Shown piece by piece: positions 40,171 to 49,307 of a stretch of 64,000 nt of DNA; the stretch's first letter is position 1; each line of letters begins with the position of its first letter. A model generated the notes under the pieces. That model was not told the origin of the DNA. It saw only the letters and a program-made list of their open reading frames with translations, and did no database searches. The stretch comes from Porphyridium purpureum. Taxonomy: Eukaryota; Rhodophyta; Bangiophyceae; Porphyridiales; Porphyridiaceae. Location: assembly GCA_008690995.1 (NCBI GenBank), contig VRMN01000011.1:310001-374000 (forward strand). The letters run 5' to 3'. Both the position numbers and the translations under genes were made by a program.

Positions 40171-42687
40171 ATGAGCCCTGCAGGCCGCGGTATTGAGCGC
40201 ACGCTTCCGGCATGGCTGACCGACGCGGAGCGCAGGGGTCCCGCAGCGCCAGCGCCAGCGCCAGCTGAGCGCCAGGTTCAAGCCGAGCGGGCGTCCGACG
40301 AGTGGCAGCGCGCCGTGAGCCCTGATGGCAGGCCGTACTGGATCCATTCGAGCACTCAGCGAACGTCCTGGACGGTGCCCGGTGCGACCGCACAGTCTTC
40401 GGACAATGCAAGTGTCGAGGTCTCATCCAGTCGGCAGCAACAAGAAGAGTGGAAAGAAGTCAAGACAGCCGAAGGAAAGACTTACTTTTACAATACCGTC
40501 ACGCGTGAGACGTCGTGGACCAGGCCGACCGCTCGAACGCGTAAGCAAGACGAGGACGTCACGCCGTTACCAGATGGATGGCGGGCGTACACAGACTCAC
40601 GAGGAAAAGAGTATTTCGTGCACGCCGAATCAGGCAAAACGCAATGGGAGCGGCCAGCAGACGGAGAGCGACAAGGCGTTGAAGAGCAGTATGGGGAATC
40701 TTTGAAGCGCGGGCTCGACGAGAATATATGCAATGGCGATACTAACGAGCAGCTTACCAAGAAGCGTGCGCTAAATGACAAAGGAAGCGACGTTGCTGCG
40801 TCCTGGCAGCAGCTTGTGACGGCGGAAGGCCAGGTATACTACATGAACACAGAAACAAGGGAAACTGCCTGGACGCTGCCCGCTGAAGCGGCCACGCAGG
40901 ATTCATCCGCAGCTACGTCAAGCAGTGATTCAGAGCAAGAAATGAATCAACGTGCCGCGGACGTGAGGCTGCGAAAAACCGGGGGCCAGAAGGGCGACCC
41001 AGTGCGTTTGTCCATCCCATCAAAACTTGTGCAGCGTCCTCGGTCTCCGAGCGGTCGGCCCTTGACTGATCGAGAAGCAGAGCGCGCCTTCTTGTACAAG
41101 TTTTGGGCCCGTTCAAGGCGGAACCAAATGAAAGACAATTTTCAGCCCATTGCTGTACCTCGTGCAGAGGTGGATGCGCATTCTCGAGAGGCGTTCATGA
41201 AGCTGCTTATGGAGGCCGGAGTCTCCTCGCAAACGCCCTGGCTGACGGTCATGAAGATATGTTCTCAAAATCCGCTGTACACGAGCCTTCTTCCTTCGTA
41301 CGGAGAGCGCAAGGATGCGTATCACGCGCTCTGCGCTAAGCTTTCTAAGCAAGAACGGATTTCGGCTAGCTTAGCAAAGCGCAGCGCCAGGGAATGCTTC
41401 GTTCGAATGCTGCGAGAACACTTGTCTGAACAGTCGTTTGACCTGAGGAAGAAGTTGCGTGATCTCGGTGATTGCCATGCTCAAATTCGTAGTGCTGTAC
41501 TTTCGGATGCCCGCAACGGCTTGGTTTCAGAAGAAGAAGAGCGCGCTCAATTTATTCGGCTTGTTTTGTACGACTTGGAGCACGAGTCTCGTGAAGAGCA
41601 GCGCGAAAAGCGGCGCGCGAACATGCGTTCGCTTCGAGCCTTTCTGGAAGCCTCGGATGAATGCGATGCAAAGGCTTTCAAGGAGGGCGTGAGTTTTCGC
41701 GAAGTGCACGATTTGTGTCTCAAGATGCCTGAGTTTGCGGCTCTAGATGAGCGCGATCGCTTGATTGTCTTTGAGGACTGGTCACGAGAGCGCGTCCGCA
41801 GACTGGCGCGCCGACGGGCTGAGGAGCAGGAGCGCGTGCGAGAGCAAAAGCAGAGTAGCAAGCGCGAGTTTCGAAGAGAGCTTGTCCGGCTTGTTGCGTC
41901 TGGTGTGATCAAAGTGAGCAAGACTTGGAGTTTCAGCAAGGGCATAATAGCGGAGGAGCCCTGGGTGAAGAATGCTGAGGCGTGCGGCTGGAAAGCGGAA
42001 GCCTTGTTCGATGAGGAGCTGGATGAACTTGACCGACAGGTCTGCTTACATATGGACGCTATCAAGCAAGTTGTGGGTAAGAATCTACAGGTTGACTGGT
42101 CCATGGAAGAGTTCGATGTGGACATGGTCGCGTCCCATACTAGCGTTGCGGAATACTTTAGCAAGAACCACCTTGACGAGGTCACCGGTCAAGCGATTCT
42201 GTACGCAGTTCACGGGAAAGTGCGCCGGGCGGTCAAAAAAAGCGAGAAGGCCTGGGAGACCAAGGCATCCAAGTTTCGCTCGTTCGTTCAAGAGCACATG
42301 ACTGGGGCCGGACTGGATTGGAGCGCTTTGCAGGACCTGCTCGCTTTGAGCCCGGAAATGAATGATGTCGCAAGCAGTCTAGGGGATCAAGTATGCCGCA
42401 AAATGTTGATGGATTGTGCCGCTATCTCTGATTTCAGAAAGGCGAATGCAGATGCAGGCACGGCTGTCACGGTGGTGGCGACAGACGACCGCCTGTTGCA
42501 GCTGCACGCGCGGCGCGAACAGATCTTGCAGCGACTCGCAGAGCTGGATTCGGAATCTGCGCAGGGCGAAGTCGCCGCGCTGCACATACCCTCAAATACG
42601 TCCGACAAGGGCGCTGGACGTACTGGCGTTGGCGAGAACGCCGCGAATTCTCTAAGTAACAGTTTGACGAGTGATGGGCAAGTCTAA
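40171..42687 (+). CDS. PRPF40: PRP40-like splicing factor with four WW domains and FF repeats
   Basis: Probably a U1 snRNP-associated protein that bridges splice sites during early spliceosome assembly. The 838-residue product has four tandem WW domains (roughly 45-75, 88-120, 130-165, 205-235), each with the two tryptophans and central aromatic residues, for example EWKEVKTAEGKTYFYNTVT and ETSWTRP. FF-type repeats follow from about 335, the first being AFMKLLMEAGVSSQTPW with ICSQNPLYTSLL, then Arg/Glu-rich helices. PRP40 usually has two WW domains, so four is unusual. TCERG1-like proteins are the main alternative, but the first FF repeat fits PRP40 best. Confidence 0.85.
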   Translation: MSPAGRGIERTLPAWLTDAERRGPAAPAPAPAERQVQAERASDEWQRAVSPDGRPYWIHSSTQRTSWTVPGATAQSSDNASVEVSSSRQQQEEWKEVKTAEGKTYFYNTVTRETSWTRPTARTRKQDEDVTPLPDGWRAYTDSRGKEYFVHAESGKTQWERPADGERQGVEEQYGESLKRGLDENICNGDTNEQLTKKRALNDKGSDVAASWQQLVTAEGQVYYMNTETRETAWTLPAEAATQDSSAATSSSDSEQEMNQRAADVRLRKTGGQKGDPVRLSIPSKLVQRPRSPSGRPLTDREAERAFLYKFWARSRRNQMKDNFQPIAVPRAEVDAHSREAFMKLLMEAGVSSQTPWLTVMKICSQNPLYTSLLPSYGERKDAYHALCAKLSKQERISASLAKRSARECFVRMLREHLSEQSFDLRKKLRDLGDCHAQIRSAVLSDARNGLVSEEEERAQFIRLVLYDLEHESREEQREKRRANMRSLRAFLEASDECDAKAFKEGVSFREVHDLCLKMPEFAALDERDRLIVFEDWSRERVRRLARRRAEEQERVREQKQSSKREFRRELVRLVASGVIKVSKTWSFSKGIIAEEPWVKNAEACGWKAEALFDEELDELDRQVCLHMDAIKQVVGKNLQVDWSMEEFDVDMVASHTSVAEYFSKNHLDEVTGQAILYAVHGKVRRAVKKSEKAWETKASKFRSFVQEHMTGAGLDWSALQDLLALSPEMNDVASSLGDQVCRKMLMDCAAISDFRKANADAGTAVTVVATDDRLLQLHARREQILQRLAELDSESAQGEVAALHIPSNTSDKGAGRTGVGENAANSLSNSLTSDGQV

Positions 42688-43420
42688 ATCATCGGAGACG
42701 CGCTGGGTGTACCCATTCTTTATCCGCCATCCAGCGAGGCGAATGGTGGTGGGCATGTTTCACGGGCCTCCATCCCAGAGACAGAGCTCAGGGTGCCAAG
42801 GACGGCAGTCAGCGAATGTTCCTTTTCGCGTTGCGTTTATTGTACGGACCGTAATGTACCAGCTTTTTTATCCCGCTTCTCTCAGCACGCTACCTGAAAC
42901 CTTGTCGTTTGAACGTACGTTCCGTCAGCGTTATTTCTTCCGCTTTGCTTCTCTGTCCGTCGGGCTGGCCTCTTCGACCCAAACGCCTTCCAATTCCGCG
43001 ACTGCGCATGACGCATACCTCAGCGCCCGGTGCGCAGCGCCTTTCACCGCACTTGTGTCTTAGTCTAAAATCTGGTGAATTTGTCGGAATGGCCATCGAC
43101 GCGTTGGGCGTTCCTGCGCTGGTCGTCCGTGCGGGGCCTGGAACGCGCGCGGGTAAGCCGCCGGGGTGAGCAAGACGCGCGGGCGTGAGACTTGTGAGCG
43201 TCGGAAGCGCGGAAATTCTGATCTCGTGAGTGCGCGTGTCTTGCGTGGGTGCCGCCGTGAGTGAGCCCGGAGCCTGGCTCACGCTTGGGCGGAGACGTCA
43301 GGCGTCGTCTGTCGGTCGGTGGCCAAGCTTTGCGCGGTTGGGTCGGCGTGTGTTGGTGGTCATTTGTGCAAGAGCGCGGTTCGTCGTTTGAAAGAGCGGA
43401 GAACAGAGTCGAGGGAGGAG
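42688..43420 (+). other. intergenic, upstream of flavohemoglobin-like gene
   Basis: 733 bp with no supported gene and no motif beyond GC-rich sequence. The reading frame of the next gene stays open upstream to a GTG at 43319. Confidence 0.4.
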
Positions 43421-44377
43421 ATGGAGTCGTCCGAGGTTAAGACCTTGGACGCGGCAAGTGCGGCAATTGTAGCAGAGAGTGCGCAGTTTGTGGCGACACA
43501 TGGAGATGTGATCGCAAAGCGGTTGTACGAGACATTGTTCGAACGGCACCCGGAAACGCTAGAGCTGTTCAGCATGGATTTTTGGCCCCAAGTGCGACTC
43601 GATGAGGAGGAGGACGGCGGCATCGATGAACTCAGTGACGAGGAGGGGCAAAAGTTGCAGCACTTCAAATGCGCGTTTGACGGGTGTACGAAGGGATTCT
43701 CAATACAGCCGGCGCTTATGGCCGACTCGCTCCAGAAGTACCTGGTGCACGTGTCGGATTTCGGGTTTGACTTGATTATGAACAAGATAGAGCGAATTTG
43801 CCAGAAGCACGTTTCTCGCAATATCCAGCCGCAGCACTACCCGTTGATCCGCGAAGGCTTGCTCGCCGGTATTGAGCACGCGCTCGAAACCGAAGCGGGC
43901 AGCGGGCTGCCTCATGAGAAGAATGATATTTTGCATGCGTGGGGCTCAGCGTACGATCTACTCGCATCCATGTTCATTGAGCGCGAGAGGATCCTGCGTG
44001 GCGATCTGGCCGGCAAGAAAAACAGCTGGACCAACTTTGAATCATTTCTCGTCATCAAGGTGGAAGAAACCGATAAGCTTTGGAGATTTCATTTGGAACG
44101 CGTCAACAAGCGACTACCTCCGCAGGTCATGCCCGGCCAGTTTGTGTGCGTGCGCGTCAAGACGCAGCACGTTGGGGTGATTCATCGGAACTTCTTCCTC
44201 GACCCAAGCCCGTCCAAGTCGGTGTGGATCTTCTCGCTCCAGAAGACAATGCCGCTCGACGCAGACAGTGAGCGGGATCGCAGCGTCATGTGCAAGAAAT
44301 TTTTCGCCGAAGCGCTGAAGGTCGGGAACCAGGTTGGCTTGAGCATGCCCCTTGGCGGGTTTTTGATGAAAAAGTAG
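43421..44377 (+). CDS. flavohemoglobin-like protein lacking the NAD(P)H domain
   Basis: The first 190 of 318 residues form a flavohemoglobin-type globin: the HGDVIAKRLYETLFERHPE helix with the distal Tyr36 (B10), and the proximal His130 in QKHVSRNIQPQHYPLI. An acidic insert of about 35 residues follows FSM at 51 and contains two Cys (84 and 89). Residues 205-318 match the FAD-binding barrel (VMPGQFVCVRVK), ending LSMPLGGFLMKK where the NAD domain would begin. The RxYS FAD motif reads RNFF here (256-259). Normal flavohemoglobins (about 400 aa) convert NO to nitrate; without the reductase half this protein may need a partner or act as a sensor. The ATG is at 43421; an upstream GTG was not used. 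Confidence 0.85.
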   Translation: MESSEVKTLDAASAAIVAESAQFVATHGDVIAKRLYETLFERHPETLELFSMDFWPQVRLDEEEDGGIDELSDEEGQKLQHFKCAFDGCTKGFSIQPALMADSLQKYLVHVSDFGFDLIMNKIERICQKHVSRNIQPQHYPLIREGLLAGIEHALETEAGSGLPHEKNDILHAWGSAYDLLASMFIERERILRGDLAGKKNSWTNFESFLVIKVEETDKLWRFHLERVNKRLPPQVMPGQFVCVRVKTQHVGVIHRNFFLDPSPSKSVWIFSLQKTMPLDADSERDRSVMCKKFFAEALKVGNQVGLSMPLGGFLMKK

Positions 44378-44530
44378 GCGTATCAGCCCGAATGCGTCCG
44401 GCGCAAGAGACGAGCCGTCTTGTATAAAGTTTCTACGTCTTGCCCTGCTTGGTCTTTGTTCACATGCTATACTTGTATATCAACCTTTTCATTCTCACGT
44501 CTTGCGCCAGGTTGCGACATTTTTCTGCTC

Positions 44531-45643
44531 TTACGATGGCGGAGTGTCCTGGACGCTTTCCTGTAACACACTTTTCAGCCATGCGTGAATGCCGTCTCGG
44601 TCAGCATCGATGACCGCGCGGATGTTGGCGCCATTTCCGCGCGCTTCGTCCTCAGTCTGGAAGCGTTGGATGACTTGAAAGCGCCCGCCATCGTCTACGG
44701 CAAGCGACACCCACTCACACTGAAACAAGGATGGTTGCAAATAGTACACAGCGGCCATAAGATCGTACACTTGCGGGGCACACAATTCCATCGCATTCAC
44801 CAATAACTTTGCACCATGGCCTTTTTCGCTTGTGAGCGCCGCCGCGGATGCCAAAACGTCAACATCGAAAGCGAGCGCGCTCACGTTGAGGGGAATGAGC
44901 GTAATTGGTCGAGCAAATTTGGATGCGTGATGTACGAGAACGTTTTGTGTGGCGCGAATGTCTGCAAATGCATTCCACTCTGCGCCGCTCTGAAACGCAG
45001 TCACTGACACTGGAGGCTCATTCCCGAATCCTGGCAGCACCCCGCCACACCAAATAAGCTCACAAAGCGGTTTGGCCGGCGCGCGCTCGTTCGCCTTGTC
45101 GCCAAGTACAGCTTCCAGAGCGTGCGCGATGCTCGTCAGCGGGCCCAGGGCGAGCACCGTGGTGCTGTCGCTGCGCAAGGCGTCTTCCAGCACGTCGGCA
45201 GAGTCTAAGTACATACCCGTTTGCAGCACTGCTTCATTTCCCTTGCAGCCGGTTTCACGTAGCCCAGCTGTCAACCCGACATCGTCGTTTGAGTGACCTT
45301 CTTGCTCCGAGGTACCTAGCAACCGCGTCGCGAGCTCGCGCTCGTGAAAGGCGCGCCAGGTGTCTACAAACAGGTGCTGTCCCTCTGCGCACTGCAGAGC
45401 CATGTCCAGCGGCGGCGCCGGGACAGCCAGGCGCGTGGATGCCTCCAAACGACACGGACGCAGCAGCACTTTGCTCAGAATGGCGGCACCGATACGCGGC
45501 CGCGTGAGACCGCGCACCGTGCACAGCGCAGACAGGTGCGCATTTCTGAGGTGCAGCAGTGCAAGCGCCGCAATGTCATCAGTCCCGACGTCAGTATCGA
45601 CCACAAGCGCCATCATCGCCCTTCCATACCGCAGCCTGACCAT
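44531..45643 (-). CDS. inosine-uridine preferring nucleoside hydrolase family protein
   Basis: It should cleave the N-glycosidic bond of nucleosides to base plus ribose for salvage. The 370-residue protein begins its fold at ALVVDTDVGTDDIAAL, with the Asp cluster (DTDVGTDD, 16-23) that binds the catalytic calcium. LALGPLTSIAHALE and GAEWNAFADIRATQNVL supply further pocket residues. VYDLMAAVYYLQP near 305 replaces the usual HDPLA, so the catalytic His there is not obvious and substrate range is uncertain. An internal ATG (45616) would remove the Arg-rich start. A Tc1-like transposon sits about 100 bp upstream. Confidence 0.82.
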   Translation of the reverse strand: MVRLRYGRAMMALVVDTDVGTDDIAALALLHLRNAHLSALCTVRGLTRPRIGAAILSKVLLRPCRLEASTRLAVPAPPLDMALQCAEGQHLFVDTWRAFHERELATRLLGTSEQEGHSNDDVGLTAGLRETGCKGNEAVLQTGMYLDSADVLEDALRSDSTTVLALGPLTSIAHALEAVLGDKANERAPAKPLCELIWCGGVLPGFGNEPPVSVTAFQSGAEWNAFADIRATQNVLVHHASKFARPITLIPLNVSALAFDVDVLASAAALTSEKGHGAKLLVNAMELCAPQVYDLMAAVYYLQPSLFQCEWVSLAVDDGGRFQVIQRFQTEDEARGNGANIRAVIDADRDGIHAWLKSVLQESVQDTPPS

Positions 45644-45714
45644 TCTGCCGTGCACGCCACGTCTCGCTCGGCACCTCGCGCAATCAAATCAGGAAATCTG
45701 GGCTGCGGTGTCAA

Positions 45715-45721
45715 CTGTACC
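45715..45721 (-). promoter_or_regulatory. GGTACAG motif upstream of nucleoside hydrolase
   Basis: GGTACAG on the minus strand, 72 bp before the ATG, and 20 bp from the end of the inserted Tc1 element. The insertion therefore spared this copy but displaced everything further upstream. Confidence 0.4.
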
Positions 45722-45741
45722 CTAGCACGCGAGTCGCTGTA

Positions 45742-45767
45742 CAGTCCTGGCCAAGTTAGTTGTCCCA
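45742..45767 (+). repeat. left terminal inverted repeat of Tc1 element
   Basis: 26 bp beginning CAGTCCTGGCCAAG. It is the mirror of 47266-47291 with three mismatches. Confidence 0.88.
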
Positions 45768-45974
45768 CAGGATTAAATGAAGTTTTTTGTGAATAACTCG
45801 GCTTTTCGACTAGGTTGTCGTCTGTTTTGATGGCACGAAAAGAATCAGCGGCACGGAAAATGGGTAGGGGCGTCCAAAGGTATCGTAGAACAAAACGACA
45901 GGTGTGAGAAGTGCCGAAAAAGAGAAAAACAATAAAACAGGTTGATGAGGACAAACACGCTCATGAGAAGAGAT

Positions 45975-47120
45975 TTAACTGTAGTGACGGAACTGGTACT
46001 TGGTTTGACGGCCACCGGCGTCGATGCAAGCTTGCAGGCGACGGGGCATGCTCTCGAAAAGTGCCTCAACATACTTTGGCGCTTCCGTTCGCCAGCAGTC
46101 ATAGATAACTGGAAGCATGTCATCGAGGCGCATAAACTGGCGTCCTTGCCAATGCACACGGCGAGAAACGATCGCCCACAGATTCTCAACTGGATTCAAG
46201 TCCGGCGACCGCGCTGGCCAATCAAGTAGTGCGATTCCGACCGTGTCAAACAGCTCGCGCGTGCTCAGCGCTGCATGTCCGGGCGCATTATCTTGCTGAA
46301 ATATGAATGGACAATCCGGCTGATCAAGGCGCCAGGGCAGTTCCAGTGCCCAGGGCATCATGACGTTCAGCATAACCTGCCGATATCGCTCGGCATTCAG
46401 CGAGCCTTGAACACGATGCAACGTACTCAGTCCGTGCCACGACATGGCACCCCAAAACATCGCGGATCCTCCGCCACTGTGGCGACGCATGGTTGGCGCG
46501 GGTTCAGGGCCTCGCGTGCGCTGATAAGTCTTGTTGTACCCGTGCGGCCCGTCCAGCCGAAAGATCTTTTCATCCGAGAAGATGACATTCTTCCAAAACG
46601 ATAGCGGCTTGTGGACGTATTCTCGAGCAAATGCAAGCCGCTTGACTCGGTTCTTTTCCGAAATGAAGAACTTTCGCCTCTGTGCGATAATACGAACCTC
46701 TGGTGATCTCTGCAGGATACGACGAACAGTTCTCGCACTGCACGCAAGCTGCAGCTCCGTCACTGCCTGTGCAGACGTCAACCTATCCGTAATGACGTGC
46801 CGAATCAGGCGACGCTCCAATTTCGGCGATATTGTCCGCGCCGGTCCGGGCTTCTTGACAACCCTTTTCCTTCCTCGATTCTTCAGAAATCGCTCCACAG
46901 TCTTGTACGATGGTCGAGTCTTGTCTGGTCGCGGACGAAGACGTGCTGCAATGGCCCGCGGCGTCAGCAAGAGCCGGTGCAGAGCGTCAATCTGGCCTTT
47001 CTCAAAGTCGGAGAGCCGTGGTGCCATAATTTCCGATGCTTGCGGCCGCTGGACTTGGTCGCGATCTTGTGCCCGAGTGCAGCAGATGTGTTGGTCTTCT
47101 TGCACATGTCCTGAACCCAT
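45975..47120 (-). CDS. Tc1-family transposase (DD34E)
   Basis: It catalyses cut-and-paste transposition into TA sites. The 381-residue frame has N-terminal helix-turn-helix DNA-binding regions (MAPRLSDFEKGQIDALHRLL and a second with SAQAVTELQL). The catalytic triad is Asp in VIFSDEKIF, Asp in FQQDNAPGH and Glu in SPDLNPVENLW, with 34 residues between the last two. The GGGSAMFWGAMSWHG strand is also typical. The usual family start corresponds to the internal ATG at 47027 (350 aa), so the first 31 residues may not be translated. No frameshift or stop interrupts it. Confidence 0.95.
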   Translation of the reverse strand: MGSGHVQEDQHICCTRAQDRDQVQRPQASEIMAPRLSDFEKGQIDALHRLLLTPRAIAARLRPRPDKTRPSYKTVERFLKNRGRKRVVKKPGPARTISPKLERRLIRHVITDRLTSAQAVTELQLACSARTVRRILQRSPEVRIIAQRRKFFISEKNRVKRLAFAREYVHKPLSFWKNVIFSDEKIFRLDGPHGYNKTYQRTRGPEPAPTMRRHSGGGSAMFWGAMSWHGLSTLHRVQGSLNAERYRQVMLNVMMPWALELPWRLDQPDCPFIFQQDNAPGHAALSTRELFDTVGIALLDWPARSPDLNPVENLWAIVSRRVHWQGRQFMRLDDMLPVIYDCWRTEAPKYVEALFESMPRRLQACIDAGGRQTKYQFRHYS

Positions 47121-47265
47121 TCATGGCCTCATGGAGGTCCCGCAAAAGCTCGCGCATACCTCTGACATGGGGAACAAAAATATGTTAAAAAAGGAATAAA
47201 CATTGATTTATATGAAAACGCTCGTTTTTACTATAAAACTGGAGTTCAGACGTTGAAATTGCACC

Positions 47266-47291
47266 TGGGACAACCATCTTGGCCAGGAGTG
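47266..47291 (-). repeat. right terminal inverted repeat of Tc1 element
   Basis: 26 bp ending in CCAGGAGTG, followed by the TA target duplication. Confidence 0.88.
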
Positions 47292-47293
47292 TA

Positions 47294-47939
47294 CGCGCCT
47301 CAGTCGCGGAACCGTGGTTTTAGTAGGGTTCCGCCGCTACTAAGTGGTGCGCGTCTTGCGACGGGAGACCTCAGTGAAATTTCAAGCAAACGGGCTTTAT
47401 ATCACTAACGCACAAACTAGGACTCTCTTGACCAAACAAACTAAGGAGGACACATTGCGCACCGGGCGGCGCCGGTCGTTTTATGCCCAGCGTTCGGCAA
47501 CAATGTGCCAAAGCCCGCCGGTGGAACCCGCCGGTTGAACCCGCCGGCACGCCAGGCCTCCGATTTCTTCCCTCCGTGGTTAGGGTAACGCGGTGTTCTT
47601 TCCACGGGAACAACCCCCGCCGCGGTACACGTGCTGTACACGTCGTTCGACTGCTCGTTGGCGGCTGCTTGTGTTTGTGCCTGTGGCATTACAGAAACGC
47701 ATTCCAAGACGGTGTTTGTGAGGAACGCGAGTGCTGCCATTACAAAGGAATGCGGATGCGCATGGAAAGAGGTCGTGTCGCGCACGAACGCGAGGATAAG
47801 GCTGGGGCAAGGAACGCAAGGCGACAGCGGACGGTCTGCCGTGCTGCTGCAAATGAGCGTGTGGGTGCCGGTGCAAGGGCGCGCGGTGCGCCGGAAACTT
47901 GGGCATGGATTCGGTCCTGCGCGAACGGATTGCAGCAGA
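47294..47939. other. intergenic beside the Tc1 element
   Basis: Two overlapping inverted repeats at 47306-47343 (GCGGAACC/GGTTCCGC and TTAGTAG/CTACTAA) could form alternative hairpins. A direct repeat GGTGGAACCCGCCGG-like pair lies at about 47519-47545. The frame of the next gene stays open upstream to a GTG at 47631, but no good ATG occurs before 47853. Confidence 0.4.
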
Positions 47940-49169
47940 ATGATGGTGTTTGCGTGGGCGACGGTGGTGGGGCTGATGGCACTCGGCGCGGTGCTCGTCG
48001 GCGTCGGCGGGGCTCAGGATTTGGGCACTGTCGATGTGCATCAGCTGAGCGCGGCGCAGCTGAACTTGTTTCTGACGCAGATAGATGATGAACTGCACGG
48101 GTTTCAGAGCACCGCCGCCTCGCTGCGTGAGACGCTAGCGACCTTGCAGAGCGAACTCAAGGCCACGGACAAGGAGACCGAGGCGATGAACGGCGCGCGC
48201 GCGTGGGAGGCAGCCGAGAAGGAGAAACAGCTCAAAGAGGAGCAAAACATGCTCAAGGTCGCGGCAGAGGAACAGGAAAAAATTGCCAAGGGCGTGCTTC
48301 AGATCCAGGAACTGTCTCGCGAGGTCGCCGTCATGACCGAGAAGTACGAGCAGTTGCAGAGGCGCAAGCAGGCGGCGTCGCGAAAGGTCTATGACCCTCA
48401 GATTCTCGATATGTTGGATTCAGCCGCGAGCTCGTGGGGAACTGGTTCGCAGGCAGTGTACAATCGCACGAAGGAGCTGTTCGACTCGGGCGAGGTGCTA
48501 CGCTTGTACAGAAAATCAATGTCTCGACCGGTTCTTGTGTTCTTATTTTCATGCATGTACGGCTTCGTGGCGCTCTGCATGTACGGAATTTATCTATTAT
48601 TCTCACGGCTGCGCCCTACCGTCGCCAAACTCATCCTCGTCGGAGACATGTCTTTCGCTGGTTTTTGGCTGATGGTGTGTACCTTTTTCATTCTGCTGAG
48701 GCATGACCCGTTGCATGCGATGCACTCTCGCGCGCCACGTCTGTTTACAGTATTTCAGTTGACTTGGCTGGCTGCTTACGTTGTGCACGTGCTGCTTCGC
48801 GTGTCGCGTCTCGCAGCTCGGGTGTCGATGTTTGTCTTTGGCGAGCTGGTTAGTGTGATCATTGTCGGAAACCACTACTTTGTGCGCGTATGGCAGCCGT
48901 ACATGATGGACAACGCAAGCCACGGATCGCTCCGCTTCTATTTCTGTTATTTGCTGCTGTTTACGTCGTTTAGTCTGAACAGTTTACAAGTCTTGAGCCC
49001 GCTGAAAAGACAAGGCTCAGGCAATCTTGGCTTTGTAGCCTGGCTCAAGATCCTATACACGCGATTTACGAACCAAGCGGTTCCGTACAGTGACCCTGTC
49101 CTGACCGAGCGCGCCACGTTGGACGAAGACGACGCGTTCGGCCTTTTCCAGAACATTCGCTCGGATTGA
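47940..49169 (+). CDS. orphan membrane protein with signal peptide, coiled coil and five or so membrane spans
   Basis: I do not recognise the family. From the ATG at 47940 a hydrophobic leader (FAWATVVGLMALGAVLVGVG) resembles a signal peptide or anchor. Residues about 35-160 are Glu/Lys/Gln/Ala-rich and predicted coiled coil (heptad-like stretches such as ELSREVAVMTEKYEQLQ). The second half has about five hydrophobic spans, starting VLVFLFSCMYGFVALCMYGI, with a conserved-looking GNHYFVRVWQPYMMDN between spans. The layout, a lumenal or extracellular coiled coil followed by a polytopic bundle, resembles a tether or channel-like organisation, but this is only shape. A further in-frame ATG exists at 47853. 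Confidence 0.65.
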   Translation: MMVFAWATVVGLMALGAVLVGVGGAQDLGTVDVHQLSAAQLNLFLTQIDDELHGFQSTAASLRETLATLQSELKATDKETEAMNGARAWEAAEKEKQLKEEQNMLKVAAEEQEKIAKGVLQIQELSREVAVMTEKYEQLQRRKQAASRKVYDPQILDMLDSAASSWGTGSQAVYNRTKELFDSGEVLRLYRKSMSRPVLVFLFSCMYGFVALCMYGIYLLFSRLRPTVAKLILVGDMSFAGFWLMVCTFFILLRHDPLHAMHSRAPRLFTVFQLTWLAAYVVHVLLRVSRLAARVSMFVFGELVSVIIVGNHYFVRVWQPYMMDNASHGSLRFYFCYLLLFTSFSLNSLQVLSPLKRQGSGNLGFVAWLKILYTRFTNQAVPYSDPVLTERATLDEDDAFGLFQNIRSD

Positions 49170-49307
49170 ACAACGAGATTCGCATCGCGCACGGGTTGGC
49201 TCTCTCCAGAGCGCTGATAAGTGTCAGCGTGTAAGTTCGAACGGGCGCACAAAAAGCAGAAAATACTCCACGGATGGAACAAACAACATTTCACCTTGAA
49301 ATTCGTG

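Larger units (their letters stand above)
45742..47291 (-). mobile_element. complete Tc1/mariner-type DNA transposon (1550 bp)
   Basis: It is bounded by 26-bp terminal inverted repeats starting CA(G/C)TCCTGGCCAAG and ending GTTGTCCCA, which match at 23 of 26 positions. A TA dinucleotide flanks each end (45740-45741 and 47292-47293), the expected target duplication. One intact transposase frame lies inside, so the copy may be autonomous. Confidence 0.93.

Noticed and set aside
47631-47939. Upstream extension of the coiled-coil membrane protein
   Set aside because: Opens at GTG and would bury the hydrophobic leader; the ATG at 47940 places it at the N-terminus.
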